DNA of 64,000 nucleotides from Sphingomonas sp. NBWT7 (GTDB taxonomy: Bacteria; Pseudomonadota; Alphaproteobacteria; Sphingomonadales; Sphingomonadaceae): positions 1,511,501 through 1,575,500 of the forward strand of contig NZ_CP043639.1 of the NCBI RefSeq assembly GCF_014217605.1, in the 5' to 3' direction. Below, one piece after another: positions 18,056 through 27,144 of this stretch (positions within the stretch are counted from its first letter, which is position 1; each line of letters opens with the position of its first letter). Both the position numbers and the translations under genes were made by a program. Under the pieces are notes generated by a model. That model had not been told where the DNA came from. It saw only the letters and a list, made by a program, of their open reading frames with translations, and ran no database searches.

Positions 18056-18474
18056 CACTCGATCCCGCCCTGGCGCACCGTTGCGCGCCGCTCGATCACC
18101 GGGTCGGGCATCGGCACGATGCGCGCCGCGAACAGGCCATGCGTCGCGGCATCGAGCCGCAGCCGGACGATCGTCAGCTCGCCAGCGTCCTCGACTGCGA
18201 CGCTCATCTGCCCCGGCTGCACCGCGGGCATTTGCCCCAGTTCGCGCGCCACCGTGCCGTTCGCCAGCGCGACGCGTTCCGCCGCACTCAGCCCGCCGAT
18301 CGTCGCCCGCGCGGCATCGTTGGCGATCTGCTGCACCGAATGCGCCAGCAGGAAATATTGGCCGTAGCCCAGAATGCCGAGCGCCAGCAGCGCGAGCAGC
18401 GGCAGGACGAGCGCGAACTCGATCACCGCCACCCCGCGGCGGCTGTCGGCCAGTGATGACGATGTTTGTCGCAT
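18055..18474 (-). CDS. TadE-family pilus assembly protein
   Basis: 139-aa TadE-like pseudopilin. The family core is seen at residues 13-46: RRGVAVIEFALVLPLLALL followed by a short turn and FLLAHSVQQIANDAAR. The rest is a small periplasmic domain. It overlaps the TadG-like gene, so the pair is co-transcribed. No prepilin, ATPase, secretin or peptidase gene of a Tad system is in the window. A hairpin lies directly before the ATG. Confidence 0.88.
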   Translation of the reverse strand: MRQTSSSLADSRRGVAVIEFALVLPLLALLALGILGYGQYFLLAHSVQQIANDAARATIGGLSAAERVALANGTVARELGQMPAVQPGQMSVAVEDAGELTIVRLRLDAATHGLFAARIVPMPDPVIERRATVRQGGIE

Positions 18475-18476
18475 GG

Positions 18477-18507
18477 TTATCCCTGGTCCTCCCGGACGCA
18501 GGGATAA
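18477..18507 (-). promoter_or_regulatory. Hairpin over the tadE ribosome-binding region
   Basis: TTATCCCTG (18477-18485) and CAGGGATAA (18499-18507) are perfect inverted arms. Inside them GTCC/GGAC can also pair, giving a 13-bp stem with one bulged base and a GGGA loop. On the mRNA it ends 2 nt before the tadE AUG, and the Shine-Dalgarno-like AGGGA lies in the stem, so folding would hide it. A role in translation control is inference. Confidence 0.5.
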
Positions 18508-18623
18508 TCGTCGTCAGCTTAGCGCTACGCTGCGCGGATCACGCCGCCATTTGCGCAAATCACGTACGATATGCGTAGCTTGATCGTCGTCGTTGCTACC
18601 GTTCCGGACGGCGATCTACGCAA

Positions 18624-19358
18624 TCAGCGTGCGCGCGGTCCCCCGAACGGCAGCGGCGCGGCGCGGCGGTCGCGGCGTGGCAATTGCGCCTGATAGGCGT
18701 GGCCGCAGTGCGACACGCAATACGGGAAACCGGGGTTCACCTTGTCGCCGCAGAAGTGGAAATCGGGCTCGCCCGGATGGCCGAGTGGCCATTTGCACAC
18801 CTTGTCGCTCAGTTCGAGCAGCGTCGTCTTGCCCGCGATCTCGGCGGAGGGCTTGGCCGGTACCAGCCGACGCGGCGGCGCGGGCGTGCTCGGCGCCTGC
18901 TGCTCGCCCGGCGCCTGGCGCACGAACCCGCCCGGCCCGACCGACCGCACCATCCGCATCTGGTCGACCGACCGCTCGGGCTCGAGTGGCGTGGTGATCG
19001 TGATCGGCCGGTGATCCGCCGCCTGCGTGAAGACGGGGCCCGACGCCGCTTCGGGCTCGGCCTCGGCTTCGATCTCTTCCACTTCGGGCGCAGGCTCGGG
19101 TGCTGCGGCAGCAACCGGCTCGGGCTCGGCCTCGGCAGGCGTAGCCGCAGCCGCAATCACCGGCGCCGCCGGCTCGGCCTTCGCCTCGGCATCCTTGGGG
19201 ACTACCGGCGACGGACGCGACTGCAGCCCCAAGCGATGCGCCTTGCCGATCACGGCATTGCGGCTCACCCCGCCCAGCGCCTCGGCGATCTGGCTGGCGG
19301 TCTGGCCGCCTTCCCACATCTTGCGCAGCGTATCGATGCGTTCGTCGGTCCAGGACAT
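18624..19358 (-). CDS. gcrA: Cell-cycle regulator GcrA
   Basis: 244-aa GcrA, the alphaproteobacterial factor that binds sigma70 RNA polymerase and activates promoters bearing CcrM-methylated GANTC sites. The N-terminal helix-turn-helix is exact for the family: MSWTDERIDTLRKMWEGG and SQIAEALGGVSRNAVIGKAH. The C-terminal sigma-binding part has CKWPLGHPGEPDFHFCG with Cys residues. Between them is a long Ala/Pro/Glu-rich linker (about residues 50-120), making it longer than the Caulobacter protein (173 aa, from memory). It is divergent from the ABC permease gene. Confidence 0.95.
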   Translation of the reverse strand: MSWTDERIDTLRKMWEGGQTASQIAEALGGVSRNAVIGKAHRLGLQSRPSPVVPKDAEAKAEPAAPVIAAAATPAEAEPEPVAAAAPEPAPEVEEIEAEAEPEAASGPVFTQAADHRPITITTPLEPERSVDQMRMVRSVGPGGFVRQAPGEQQAPSTPAPPRRLVPAKPSAEIAGKTTLLELSDKVCKWPLGHPGEPDFHFCGDKVNPGFPYCVSHCGHAYQAQLPRRDRRAAPLPFGGPRAR

Positions 19359-19425
19359 GGGCCTCGTCGTTCCTTCACTTGGCGCCGGTTGCGGCAGGCG
19401 GCGGCAGCGACTACGCGATATCGCG

Positions 19426-20277
19426 ATGAGCAGCCACCCCCCGATCGGCAGAGATCAATCGTTGATCAGGAGCGCGCCCGGCGTGCCGACGATCCGGAAC
19501 GTCAATTGGGGCGGCCTGAAGACCCTATATGTGAAGGAGGTGCGCCGCTTCTTCAAGGTCCAGCTCCAGACGGTCTGGGCGCCGGCGATCACCACGCTCC
19601 TCTATCTCGTCATCTTCACCGTCGCGCTGGGCGGGCGCAGCGCGGTGCCGATCGGCGGCGGCACGGTGCAGTTCGCCGATTTCGTCGCGCCCGGCCTCAT
19701 CGTCATGGGGATGCTCAACAACGCCTTCGCCAACGCCAGCTTTTCGCTGCTTGTCGGCAAAATCCAGGGCACGATCGTCGATTATCTGATGCCGCCGCTG
19801 TCGACCGCGGAACTGCTCGCCGCGCTGGTCGGCGGCGCGGTGACGCGCGCGTTCCTCGTTGGCCTGACGGTATGGCTCGCGATGCTGCTGTGGCCCGGCG
19901 TCCACATCCTGCCGCGCCACCCGGTCGCCGTGCTATGGTTCGGGCTGCTCGGCTCGACCTTCCTCGCGCTGATCGGCGTGCTGACCTCGATCTGGGCGGA
20001 GAAGTTCGATCACGCCGCCGCGGTGACCAACTTCGTCATCGCGCCGCTAACGCTGCTGTCGGGCACCTTCTATTCGGTCGATCGGCTCGCGCCCGCGTTC
20101 CAGGCGATCAGCCACGCCAATCCATTCTTCTACATCATCTCGGGGTTCCGCTACGGCTTCCTCGGCATCGCCGATTCGCCCGTGTTCGTCGGCAGCCTGG
20201 TGATCCTCGCCATCGACGTCGCGCTCGGCATCCTGTGCTACACGCTGCTGCGGCGTGGCTGGCGGCTGAAGAACTGA
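19426..20277 (+). CDS. ABC-2 type transporter permease
   Basis: 283-aa inner-membrane permease of the ABC-2 family, with about six helices (LLYLVIFTVAL, FADFVAPGLIVMGMLNNAF, LVGLTVWLAMLLWPG, VLWFGLLGSTFLALIGVL, and others). Relatives export polysaccharides, drugs or lipids. The segment APLTLLSGTFYSVDRL is a common ABC-2 feature. The usual partner ATPase gene is not next to it: gcrA is divergent upstream and dgt converges downstream. The ATG at 19426 fits the family N-terminus; the open frame upstream is antisense to gcrA. Confidence 0.88.
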   Translation: MSSHPPIGRDQSLIRSAPGVPTIRNVNWGGLKTLYVKEVRRFFKVQLQTVWAPAITTLLYLVIFTVALGGRSAVPIGGGTVQFADFVAPGLIVMGMLNNAFANASFSLLVGKIQGTIVDYLMPPLSTAELLAALVGGAVTRAFLVGLTVWLAMLLWPGVHILPRHPVAVLWFGLLGSTFLALIGVLTSIWAEKFDHAAAVTNFVIAPLTLLSGTFYSVDRLAPAFQAISHANPFFYIISGFRYGFLGIADSPVFVGSLVILAIDVALGILCYTLLRRGWRLKN

Positions 20278-20289
20278 CTGGCGCAGACA

Positions 20290-20308
20290 GCGTCGTTCGA
20301 CACGACGC
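20290..20308. terminator. Small hairpin between convergent genes
   Basis: GCGTCGT/ACGACGC arms with a 5-nt loop in the 37-bp gap between the ABC permease and dgt stops. It could serve both directions; there is no T run. Confidence 0.4.
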
Positions 20309-20314
20309 GGCGGA

Positions 20315-21502
20315 CTAGAAGCCCTCGGGCATCGTCACCGGCCCGACGACGCGGCGATATTCGCGCACCGCATAGCGATCGGTCATGCCGGCGATGTAAT
20401 CGGCGATGTGCCGGCTCAGCGCCGGCTCGGCCTCCGGCAGGCGCGTACGCCACTCCTCGGGCAGCGTTGTGGGATCGGCGTGAAACGCCGCGAACAGTCC
20501 GGCGATCACGCCATGCGCCGCCTGTGCCGCCTCCAGCTGCAGCGGGTGATGATAGAGGTTGGCGTACATGAAGCGCTTAAGGTCGCGCTCGGCGATGCGC
20601 ATCGCGTCGGAAAAGCCCACCAGCGCCCGCCCCGCGGCGTGCACGTCGGCAACGCTCGCGACCCCTGCGGCTGCGACCCGGGCGCGCGTCTCGGCGATCA
20701 GATCGTTGACCATCACGCCGATCTGGCTGCGCACCAGTTCGCGCGCCTGCCGCCGCTCGCTGACGTCGGCGAAGGTCGCGCGCACCCGCTCCCACCCCTG
20801 CGCCACCAGCGGCACGGCGAGCAGCTGGTCGATTGTAAGCAATCCCGCACGCACACCATCGTCGATATCGTGATTGTCGTACGCGATATCGTCGGCAAGC
20901 GCCGCGACCTGCGCCTCCAGACTGGCATAGCTATCGAGCGCGAGGCACGCTTCAGCATCGGCCTCGCGCAGCGCCCAGCCGGGGTGGCGCGCCGGGCCGT
21001 TGTGTTTCGCCAGCCCCTCCAGCGTCTCCCACGTCAGGTTTAGCCCGTCGAACCGCGGATAGGCGCGCTCGATTCGCATCAGCGTACGCAGCGTGTGGCC
21101 GTTGTGATCGAACCCGCCCGCCCCCGCCATCGCCGCCTTCAGCGCATCCTCGCCGGCGTGCCCGAACGGCGGATGGCCGATATCATGCGCGAGGCACAGC
21201 GCCTCGGTGAGATCCTCGTTCAGGTCAAGTGCACGCGCGATCGTCCGCCCGATCTGCGCCACCTCCAGGCTGTGCGTCAGCCGGACGCGAAAATGATCCC
21301 CGTCGGGCGCCAGGAACACCTGCGTCTTGTGGCGCAAGCGCCGGAACGCGATCGAGTGGACGATGCGGTCGCGATCGCGCTGATATGCGTCGCGTGGGCC
21401 GCGTTCGATCCCGTGCCCGGCGCTACCGGACCCGCTTTGTTCTTCGTGAAGGCGGCCTTTGCTGTGCGCCGGGTCCGATGCCCAGGGCGCCAGCGTCCTC
21501 AC
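20315..21502 (-). CDS. dgt: dGTP triphosphohydrolase-like HD-domain protein
   Basis: 395-aa HD-superfamily enzyme that splits dGTP (and in relatives other dNTPs) to nucleoside and triphosphate, affecting dNTP pools. Family marks: AYQRDRDRIVHSIAFRRL, then H in RLTHSLEVAQ and the H-D pair in AHDIGHPPFGHAGE, and a later DDIAYDNHDIDDG block. GTG at 21502 is chosen because it overlaps the preceding stop as GTGA and gives the family N-terminus (RTLAPWASDPAHSKGR). It is the last gene of the long minus-strand block. Confidence 0.93.
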   Translation of the reverse strand: MRTLAPWASDPAHSKGRLHEEQSGSGSAGHGIERGPRDAYQRDRDRIVHSIAFRRLRHKTQVFLAPDGDHFRVRLTHSLEVAQIGRTIARALDLNEDLTEALCLAHDIGHPPFGHAGEDALKAAMAGAGGFDHNGHTLRTLMRIERAYPRFDGLNLTWETLEGLAKHNGPARHPGWALREADAEACLALDSYASLEAQVAALADDIAYDNHDIDDGVRAGLLTIDQLLAVPLVAQGWERVRATFADVSERRQARELVRSQIGVMVNDLIAETRARVAAAGVASVADVHAAGRALVGFSDAMRIAERDLKRFMYANLYHHPLQLEAAQAAHGVIAGLFAAFHADPTTLPEEWRTRLPEAEPALSRHIADYIAGMTDRYAVREYRRVVGPVTMPEGF

Positions 21503-24099
21503 TTGGCGTCGAGCTTCTTCATCTTCTGGCCCTTCTCGCTGGTGAAGGGAAATGCCGATACGCCCTGCTTGGCGAGCGTGTTGACGAAGGCGCGCGCCTC
21601 GGCGTCGGTCTTGAATGGTCCGGTCACGACACGGTTGGTCGCGCGCAGCGGCGTCGAATAAGCCGTGCGGCCCTTCAGTGCCGCTGCCTTGCCCGCCGCG
21701 GCGGACCATGCCTTGGGCAGGTCGCTCTCGTTCGCGCCGCCGGCCACCTGCACCCAGATGCGCGGCGGATCCGCCTTCGCCGCTTTGGCCTCGGCCGCCG
21801 CCTTCTTCGCTTCCTCAGCCTTCTTCGCGTCGGCGAGCTTCTTCGCCTCGGCCGCCTTGCGCTCGGCAGCCGCCTTCTTCGGGTCGGCGGCGAGTGGCTT
21901 CTTGCCCTTGGCCGGCGCCGTCGCCTCGTCGTCGCCCGCCGCAGCATCGACCGGCTTGGGCCGCCCGCGACCATTTGCACCTTTGGCCGGCAGAGTATCG
22001 GCGGCGGCAAGCTTCGTTCCCTCGGCCTTCGAACGCGACGGCTTCGCGGAAGCACCTGCTGCGGCGATACGCGCTGCCTCCGCCTCTGCCGCCTTCACCT
22101 GACGCGCGACCCGCTCCGCCTCCGCCGCACGGCGTGCCGCGTCGGCCGACGCGATACTCTCCGGCGTCGCGATCGACGTGCCGGGCGCTGCCGCTTGCGG
22201 CTGCGGCCTGACCGGCGCGACGCCAAGCTCCTCCGCCGGGATCGAGATACCAGCCATGATTCGGGCGAGGATCGTATCTTCGCTGACCCGCGGGACGACC
22301 GGCGTTGCGGGCGCAGTCACAGCGGCAACCTGCGTCACGGTACCGGGATTCGCAGCAGGGCTGCCGGCGGCAGGCGACGACACGGCGGGCGCAACGCTCT
22401 GGGTCGAAGACCCGGCCGGTACGCTCGGCGCGGCACCCGTCGATGACGCCTGCGCAGCCAACGTCGGTGCAGCCCCGGGTTGAATCGTTTGTGGTGGCGA
22501 CGCGGCCACCGTCACGGCGCCAGAAGACGGCGTTTGTCCAGGCAACGTCGGCAAGGCGGACGTGCCGTTCGTCGACTGAACATTACCCGGTGCAGACGCG
22601 GCCACTGTCACAGCCCGCGACACGCTGCTCGTCGATTGCGTTCCGATACTGCCGGCAGCGGCAGTCGCGACGTTCGAACCGCCAACGATCGGTGTCGACG
22701 AGGCAAGCGCCGGCGAGCTACGAGGGCTGTTGGATGCCACCACCGCCGCCGGTTCACCCGTAGCCGCGCTCGCCCCCGGCGCCTGAACGCCCGCCGCGGT
22801 CGCTGCCGCTGTCGACACGCCGGAGAAGATCGTTGCGCCCTGCTGCACGGTCGCGGTCTGGCCGACAGTCGGTGCCGCAGCCGATGTCGAGGCCGATTGC
22901 ACGCGGGTCAACACGGAGGTGCCCGGCGCGACGGCGCCGGGTGCAAGCGCCGCCGCTTGCGTAACCGATGTCACCGTTGGTGATCGGGCGATTGACGGCG
23001 CCGAAGCCGTGGAAGGCAACGCCTGCACGACCGCGCGCGGCGGCGCATAGGTGACGCCGTTGCCGTAGCGCGGCGGTTGCATGCCATCGCCCGCTAGCCG
23101 GACGCGGCGGGGCGACGCGGCGCTCGCCAGCGCCACGCCCTGCGTTTTCTGCCCGTTCCGCCGCGCCAGCCGCTCGGCCCGCGCCTGTTCGCGGCGGCGT
23201 TTGGCTTCCTCGCGCGCCAGCTGCCGGGCGCGGCGCGGATCGGGTTTCGCTGCGACGGGCGGCGCGACGGCGGCAAGCTGCACCGGCGCCTCGGGCTGCA
23301 GCACCGGCAGGGGCGGCGTCATGCGCGCATCGGCAATGCGCTGCGGGCTCGCGCGCAATTCGCCGAAATGCACCGCAAAGGCGCGGTCCACTGCCGGCAG
23401 CGTCGCCAGCCGGGCGAAGAACGGCGCAAGCGCAGCGCCCATCCCCGGCGGCATCATCGTGCCCGCGATCTTTTCCGCACCCGGCACATCGCCCGTCATC
23501 GCCAGGATGAACGCGCGCGCACGCCACGCGCCGCGATCGTTGCGCCGGACGAGGTCGTCGATCTCGGTCAGGGCCGCATCACGCTTGCCGGCGATGCCGA
23601 GCGACAGCGCGTAGCGCCGCTGCACCTCGTCGTTGCGATCGCGCTTCAGCGCGGCGCGATACTCGCGCTGCGCACGCTCCTGCTCGCCGATCAGATCATA
23701 GGCCAGCCCGCGATCCCCGGCGAAACTCGCCGGATCGAGGCCGTAGCCGGTCGCCTGGTCGAAATAGCGCAGCGCCTCGCCGGGGCGCTCCTGCGTCACC
23801 AGGATGCGCGCCATGCCCGCCTTCACGCGCGCGTTCATCGGATCGACGTTCTCCGCGCGCTTGAACAGCGCCGCGGCGGCCGAGACGTCGCCCAGCCGCA
23901 ATGACAATTCGCCCGCCTCGATCAGCGCGGACACATCGCGCGGGTTCGCGCCCAGCCGGCGCATCGCCGCGGCGAGCGCGTCGGCATCCGGCGTCGGCCG
24001 CGGCATCGTCTGCATCGGCGCGGCGGCGAAACCCTGCGCCAGCACGGACGGCGCGCCCACCAGCGCGGCGGCGAGGATCAAGGGACGGGTGATCAGCAT
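21499..24099 (-). CDS. Exported TPR and SPOR-domain protein
   Basis: 866 aa in three parts: a signal peptide (MLITRPLILAAALVGAPSVLAQ) and a TPR region (about residues 35-210, with ALFKRAENVDPMNARVKAG and ALRYFDQATGYG); a very long low-complexity linker rich in Ala, Ser, Thr, Val, Pro and Gln (about 270-640), then Lys/Ala-rich; and a C-terminal SPOR domain (RIWVQVAGGANESD to the end). SPOR domains bind denuded glycan strands at the division septum, so it probably acts in the periplasm at the septum. It lies 113 bp after ftsZ and overlaps dgt. Confidence 0.88.
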   Translation of the reverse strand: MLITRPLILAAALVGAPSVLAQGFAAAPMQTMPRPTPDADALAAAMRRLGANPRDVSALIEAGELSLRLGDVSAAAALFKRAENVDPMNARVKAGMARILVTQERPGEALRYFDQATGYGLDPASFAGDRGLAYDLIGEQERAQREYRAALKRDRNDEVQRRYALSLGIAGKRDAALTEIDDLVRRNDRGAWRARAFILAMTGDVPGAEKIAGTMMPPGMGAALAPFFARLATLPAVDRAFAVHFGELRASPQRIADARMTPPLPVLQPEAPVQLAAVAPPVAAKPDPRRARQLAREEAKRRREQARAERLARRNGQKTQGVALASAASPRRVRLAGDGMQPPRYGNGVTYAPPRAVVQALPSTASAPSIARSPTVTSVTQAAALAPGAVAPGTSVLTRVQSASTSAAAPTVGQTATVQQGATIFSGVSTAAATAAGVQAPGASAATGEPAAVVASNSPRSSPALASSTPIVGGSNVATAAAGSIGTQSTSSVSRAVTVAASAPGNVQSTNGTSALPTLPGQTPSSGAVTVAASPPQTIQPGAAPTLAAQASSTGAAPSVPAGSSTQSVAPAVSSPAAGSPAANPGTVTQVAAVTAPATPVVPRVSEDTILARIMAGISIPAEELGVAPVRPQPQAAAPGTSIATPESIASADAARRAAEAERVARQVKAAEAEAARIAAAGASAKPSRSKAEGTKLAAADTLPAKGANGRGRPKPVDAAAGDDEATAPAKGKKPLAADPKKAAAERKAAEAKKLADAKKAEEAKKAAAEAKAAKADPPRIWVQVAGGANESDLPKAWSAAAGKAAALKGRTAYSTPLRATNRVVTGPFKTDAEARAFVNTLAKQGVSAFPFTSEKGQKMKKLDAK

Positions 24100-24212
24100 G
24101 GGAAGCGACTATCTGGGGCAAGCACGCTGAAACGGCAACAAACCGGATGCCCCGCGCGCGCCGAGCCGGACGCGGCGACCGACGAACGTCGGCCGCACGC
24201 GTCCGCGCTGCT

Positions 24213-25739
24213 TTACTGGTTGTTCTGGCGGTGCAGGAAACGCGGAATGTCGAGCGAATCCTTGCCCTCTTCCTCTTCGCCGCGCGGTGCCCCGCGCGAC
24301 GCGTTCTGCATCCGCTCGAACAGCGTACCGCCCAGCTTCACGCGCGGCTGCGGCGGCACGTCGTCCGCCGCCTCGCTGCCGCCCGACAGCCAGCGCCGCT
24401 TTGGCGCCTCAGCTGGCGCGTCGTCGCCGAACACGCGCGGCTGCGCGGGCGTTGCCGCCGGCGCTGCGGGCGTTTCGGGAACGATCGTGTCGCTGCCCAG
24501 CAGCAGCTCGTCGCCACCCGCATCTTCTTCCACTTGGCGCGCAGCAGGCGTCAGTTCGACATGCGGCTGCGCGCCGGGTGCCGGCACGCCGGCCGCCATC
24601 GCACCGGCTGCCGCCCCGCTCGGGCGCGGCGTTGCAGTGGTGGGGGCGGCAGCGGGAGCCGCGGGTGCAGCCGCAGCCTGCGTGGCCGGCGCGGCGGCGG
24701 GCGTTTCGATCCGGCGCGGTGCGGCGAAACTGAACGCACGCGCCGGCTCCGCCGTGGGTGCCTCGCTTGGCGCCACCGCCTCGATCCCGGTCGCGACGAC
24801 CGAGACGCGGATCTTGCCTTCCAGATCAGGGTTGAACGCCGAACCCCAGATGATGTTGGCTTCGGGATCGACCAGCTCGCGGATGTGGTTCGCCGCCTCG
24901 TCCACCTCGAGCAGGCGCATGTCGTCGCCGCCGGTGATCGAGATGATGACGCCCTTCGCGCCCTGCATGCTGACGCCGTCGAGCAGCGGGTTGGCGATCG
25001 CCTTCTGCGCCGCGACCAGTGCGCGATCGTCGCCGTCCGCCTCGCCGGTACCCATCATCGCCTTGCCCATTTCCTGCATCACCGAACGCACGTCGGCGAA
25101 GTCGAGGTTGATGAGGCCCGGCATCACCATCAGGTCGGTGATTCCGCGCACACCCTGCTGCAGCACTTCGTCAGCCAGCTCGAACGCCTGCTTGAAGGTG
25201 GTGTTGGCGTTGGCGATCAGGAACAGATTCTGGTTCGGGATGACGATCAGCGTGTCGACGAATTTCTGCAATTCCTCGATGCCCTGCTCCGCCGATTTGG
25301 AGCGGCGCGCGCCCTCGAACGCGAACGGCTTGGTCACGACGCCGACGGTCAGGATGCCCATGTCACGCGCGGCCTTGGCGATCACCGGCGCGGCGCCCGT
25401 GCCGGTGCCGCCGCCCATGCCGGCGGCGATGAAGCACATGTGCGCGCCCTCGAGCAGCTTCGATACCTGATCGATCGTCTCTTCCGCCGCGGCGCGGCCG
25501 ATCTCCGGCCGGCTGCCCGCCCCCAGCCCCTGCGTGATCTTCGCGCCGAGCTGAATTTTCTGCGGCGCGATCGATTGCTTCAGCGCCTGCGCATCGGTGT
25601 TCGCGATCAGAAAGTCGACGCCCTGGACGTCGGCGCGCATCATGTTCGCAATCGCGTTGCCGCCCGCACCGCCGACGCCGATCACGGCAATCTTCGGGGT
25701 CAGCTCGTCCACCTCGGGTGCAATGAATTCGATGCCCAT
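24213..25739 (-). CDS. ftsZ: Cell division protein FtsZ
   Basis: 508-aa tubulin-like GTPase that forms the division ring. GTP-binding signature GGGTGTG at 109-115; [10 protein letters not shown] at 20-29; the synergy (T7) loop region [11 protein letters not shown]. After the globular domain (to about 320) is a long Ala/Pro-rich linker and the conserved C-terminal peptide DIPRFLHRQ that binds FtsA. Alphaproteobacterial FtsZ proteins are often this long. ATG at 25739 (MGIEF) is preferred; a TTG two codons earlier is open. It lies 108 bp downstream of ftsA, and no lpxC follows. Confidence 0.98.
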   Translation of the reverse strand: MGIEFIAPEVDELTPKIAVIGVGGAGGNAIANMMRADVQGVDFLIANTDAQALKQSIAPQKIQLGAKITQGLGAGSRPEIGRAAAEETIDQVSKLLEGAHMCFIAAGMGGGTGTGAAPVIAKAARDMGILTVGVVTKPFAFEGARRSKSAEQGIEELQKFVDTLIVIPNQNLFLIANANTTFKQAFELADEVLQQGVRGITDLMVMPGLINLDFADVRSVMQEMGKAMMGTGEADGDDRALVAAQKAIANPLLDGVSMQGAKGVIISITGGDDMRLLEVDEAANHIRELVDPEANIIWGSAFNPDLEGKIRVSVVATGIEAVAPSEAPTAEPARAFSFAAPRRIETPAAAPATQAAAAPAAPAAAPTTATPRPSGAAAGAMAAGVPAPGAQPHVELTPAARQVEEDAGGDELLLGSDTIVPETPAAPAATPAQPRVFGDDAPAEAPKRRWLSGGSEAADDVPPQPRVKLGGTLFERMQNASRGAPRGEEEEGKDSLDIPRFLHRQNNQ

Positions 25740-25847
25740 CGCCAAATTACTCCGTCATTTCGGGCACGAAACACTGGCCCGCCATCGCCATTAATCTTTG
25801 TGCAGCATCGCGAACCTGCGTACCAGCCGAAAAGCGGCCGTTCGCGA

Positions 25848-27107
25848 TCAATAATTCGCCTTCGCCGCCTGAAACAACCGCCTCAGCGCGCCCAGCCCCT
25901 TCTGCCGCACCACCATCTGCTGTTGCGGCACCAGTCCGCGCAGGTCGACCGGATCGGACGCGGCGAAGAAGGCGAGCCCGGCGAGTGTCGCGAAACCCGG
26001 CCCGCCGTGCGCCTCGGGCAGCCCGGTCAGCCCGCGCGGCCGCCCGACGCGCACCGATCGGCCGAGCACCTGCTGCGTGTAATCCGCAATGCCCTTCAGC
26101 TCCGCACCACCGCCCGTCAGCACCACCTGCCGCCCGACCGGCCCGTCGAACTTCAGCTCCTTCAGAGCCGCCTGGATCTCCGATACCAGATGTTCCAGCC
26201 GGGTGCGGATGACCGAGATCAGTGCTGCCTTGGTGATCTGCAGCGGATCGACGTCGTCCTCCGCAACCCCGGGGCGGATCGTAATCATCTCGTGGTTGTC
26301 GCGCGGCGAGGCATTGGCGGAGCCGTGGAAGCACTTCATTCGCTCGGCCTGCCCGCGAGTCGTGCCGAACGCCGAGGCGATATCGTCGGTGATATCCGCC
26401 GATCCGATCGCGAGCGACTTCAGCCCCACCAGCATCCCGCCCGCGAAAAGCGACACGTTGGTGATCCCCGCGCCGATCTCGACCAGCGCGACGCCAAGGT
26501 CGCGTTCCTCGTCGCTGAGGCAGGCGAGCCCCGTCGCCACCGGCGAGGCGATGATCGATTTCACCTCGAGATGCGCCGAGCGCACGGTAAGGTCGAGGTT
26601 GCGCACCGGTGATCCATCCGCGGCGATCACGTGGATGTGTACTCCAAGCCGGTCGGCGTGGAGCCCCAGCGGCTTCTTCACGCCGGTCAGCCCGTCGAGC
26701 GTGTAGAGCGCGGGCTGCGCGTGCAGCACCATCCGCCCCTGCGGGTCGATCGCCTGCCGCCCTTCCTGCAGCAGCGCGTCGATATCCTGCTGCTCGATGC
26801 GGTGGCCGTTCAGCTCGACCTCGATGAACGCCTCGTCGCTGACCAGCCCGCCCGCAGAGAAGCCCGCCCAGACGTTCTCGATGTTGAGCCCCGCGATCCG
26901 CTCGGCCTGCGCCACCGCCTCGCGCACCGCCACCTCGGTCAGCGCCATGTCGGCGATATAGCCGCGCTTGACGCCCTTCGATTCGCGCTGCCCCGTGCCA
27001 AGCACGATCAGCTCGCCGCCGTCGCCGCGCTGCGCGATCATCGCCGATACCTTCGACGTGCCGATATCGAGTGCGGTGATCAGACCTTCCGGTGCTGCCT
27101 TCGCCAT
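25848..27107 (-). CDS. ftsA: Cell division protein FtsA
   Basis: 419-aa actin-like ATPase that ties FtsZ to the inner membrane. Actin-fold motifs: phosphate 1 in ITALDIGTSKVSA, the 1C domain, phosphate 2 in GVALVEIGAGITNVSLF, and the adenosine motif VVLTGGGAELKG. The C-terminus LGALRRLFQAAKANY is an amphipathic membrane helix. It starts 37 bp after ftsQ in the dcw order. Confidence 0.98.
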   Translation of the reverse strand: MAKAAPEGLITALDIGTSKVSAMIAQRGDGGELIVLGTGQRESKGVKRGYIADMALTEVAVREAVAQAERIAGLNIENVWAGFSAGGLVSDEAFIEVELNGHRIEQQDIDALLQEGRQAIDPQGRMVLHAQPALYTLDGLTGVKKPLGLHADRLGVHIHVIAADGSPVRNLDLTVRSAHLEVKSIIASPVATGLACLSDEERDLGVALVEIGAGITNVSLFAGGMLVGLKSLAIGSADITDDIASAFGTTRGQAERMKCFHGSANASPRDNHEMITIRPGVAEDDVDPLQITKAALISVIRTRLEHLVSEIQAALKELKFDGPVGRQVVLTGGGAELKGIADYTQQVLGRSVRVGRPRGLTGLPEAHGGPGFATLAGLAFFAASDPVDLRGLVPQQQMVVRQKGLGALRRLFQAAKANY

Positions 27108-27144
27108 TGCCTGTGCCCCTGTTCCCTGCCCCGAACCATTCGCC

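Noticed and set aside
24147..26612. An 821-codon open frame on the plus strand across ftsZ and ftsA
   Set aside because: It is antisense to two certain genes; its His/Arg-rich composition is the usual product of GC-rich codon shadows.
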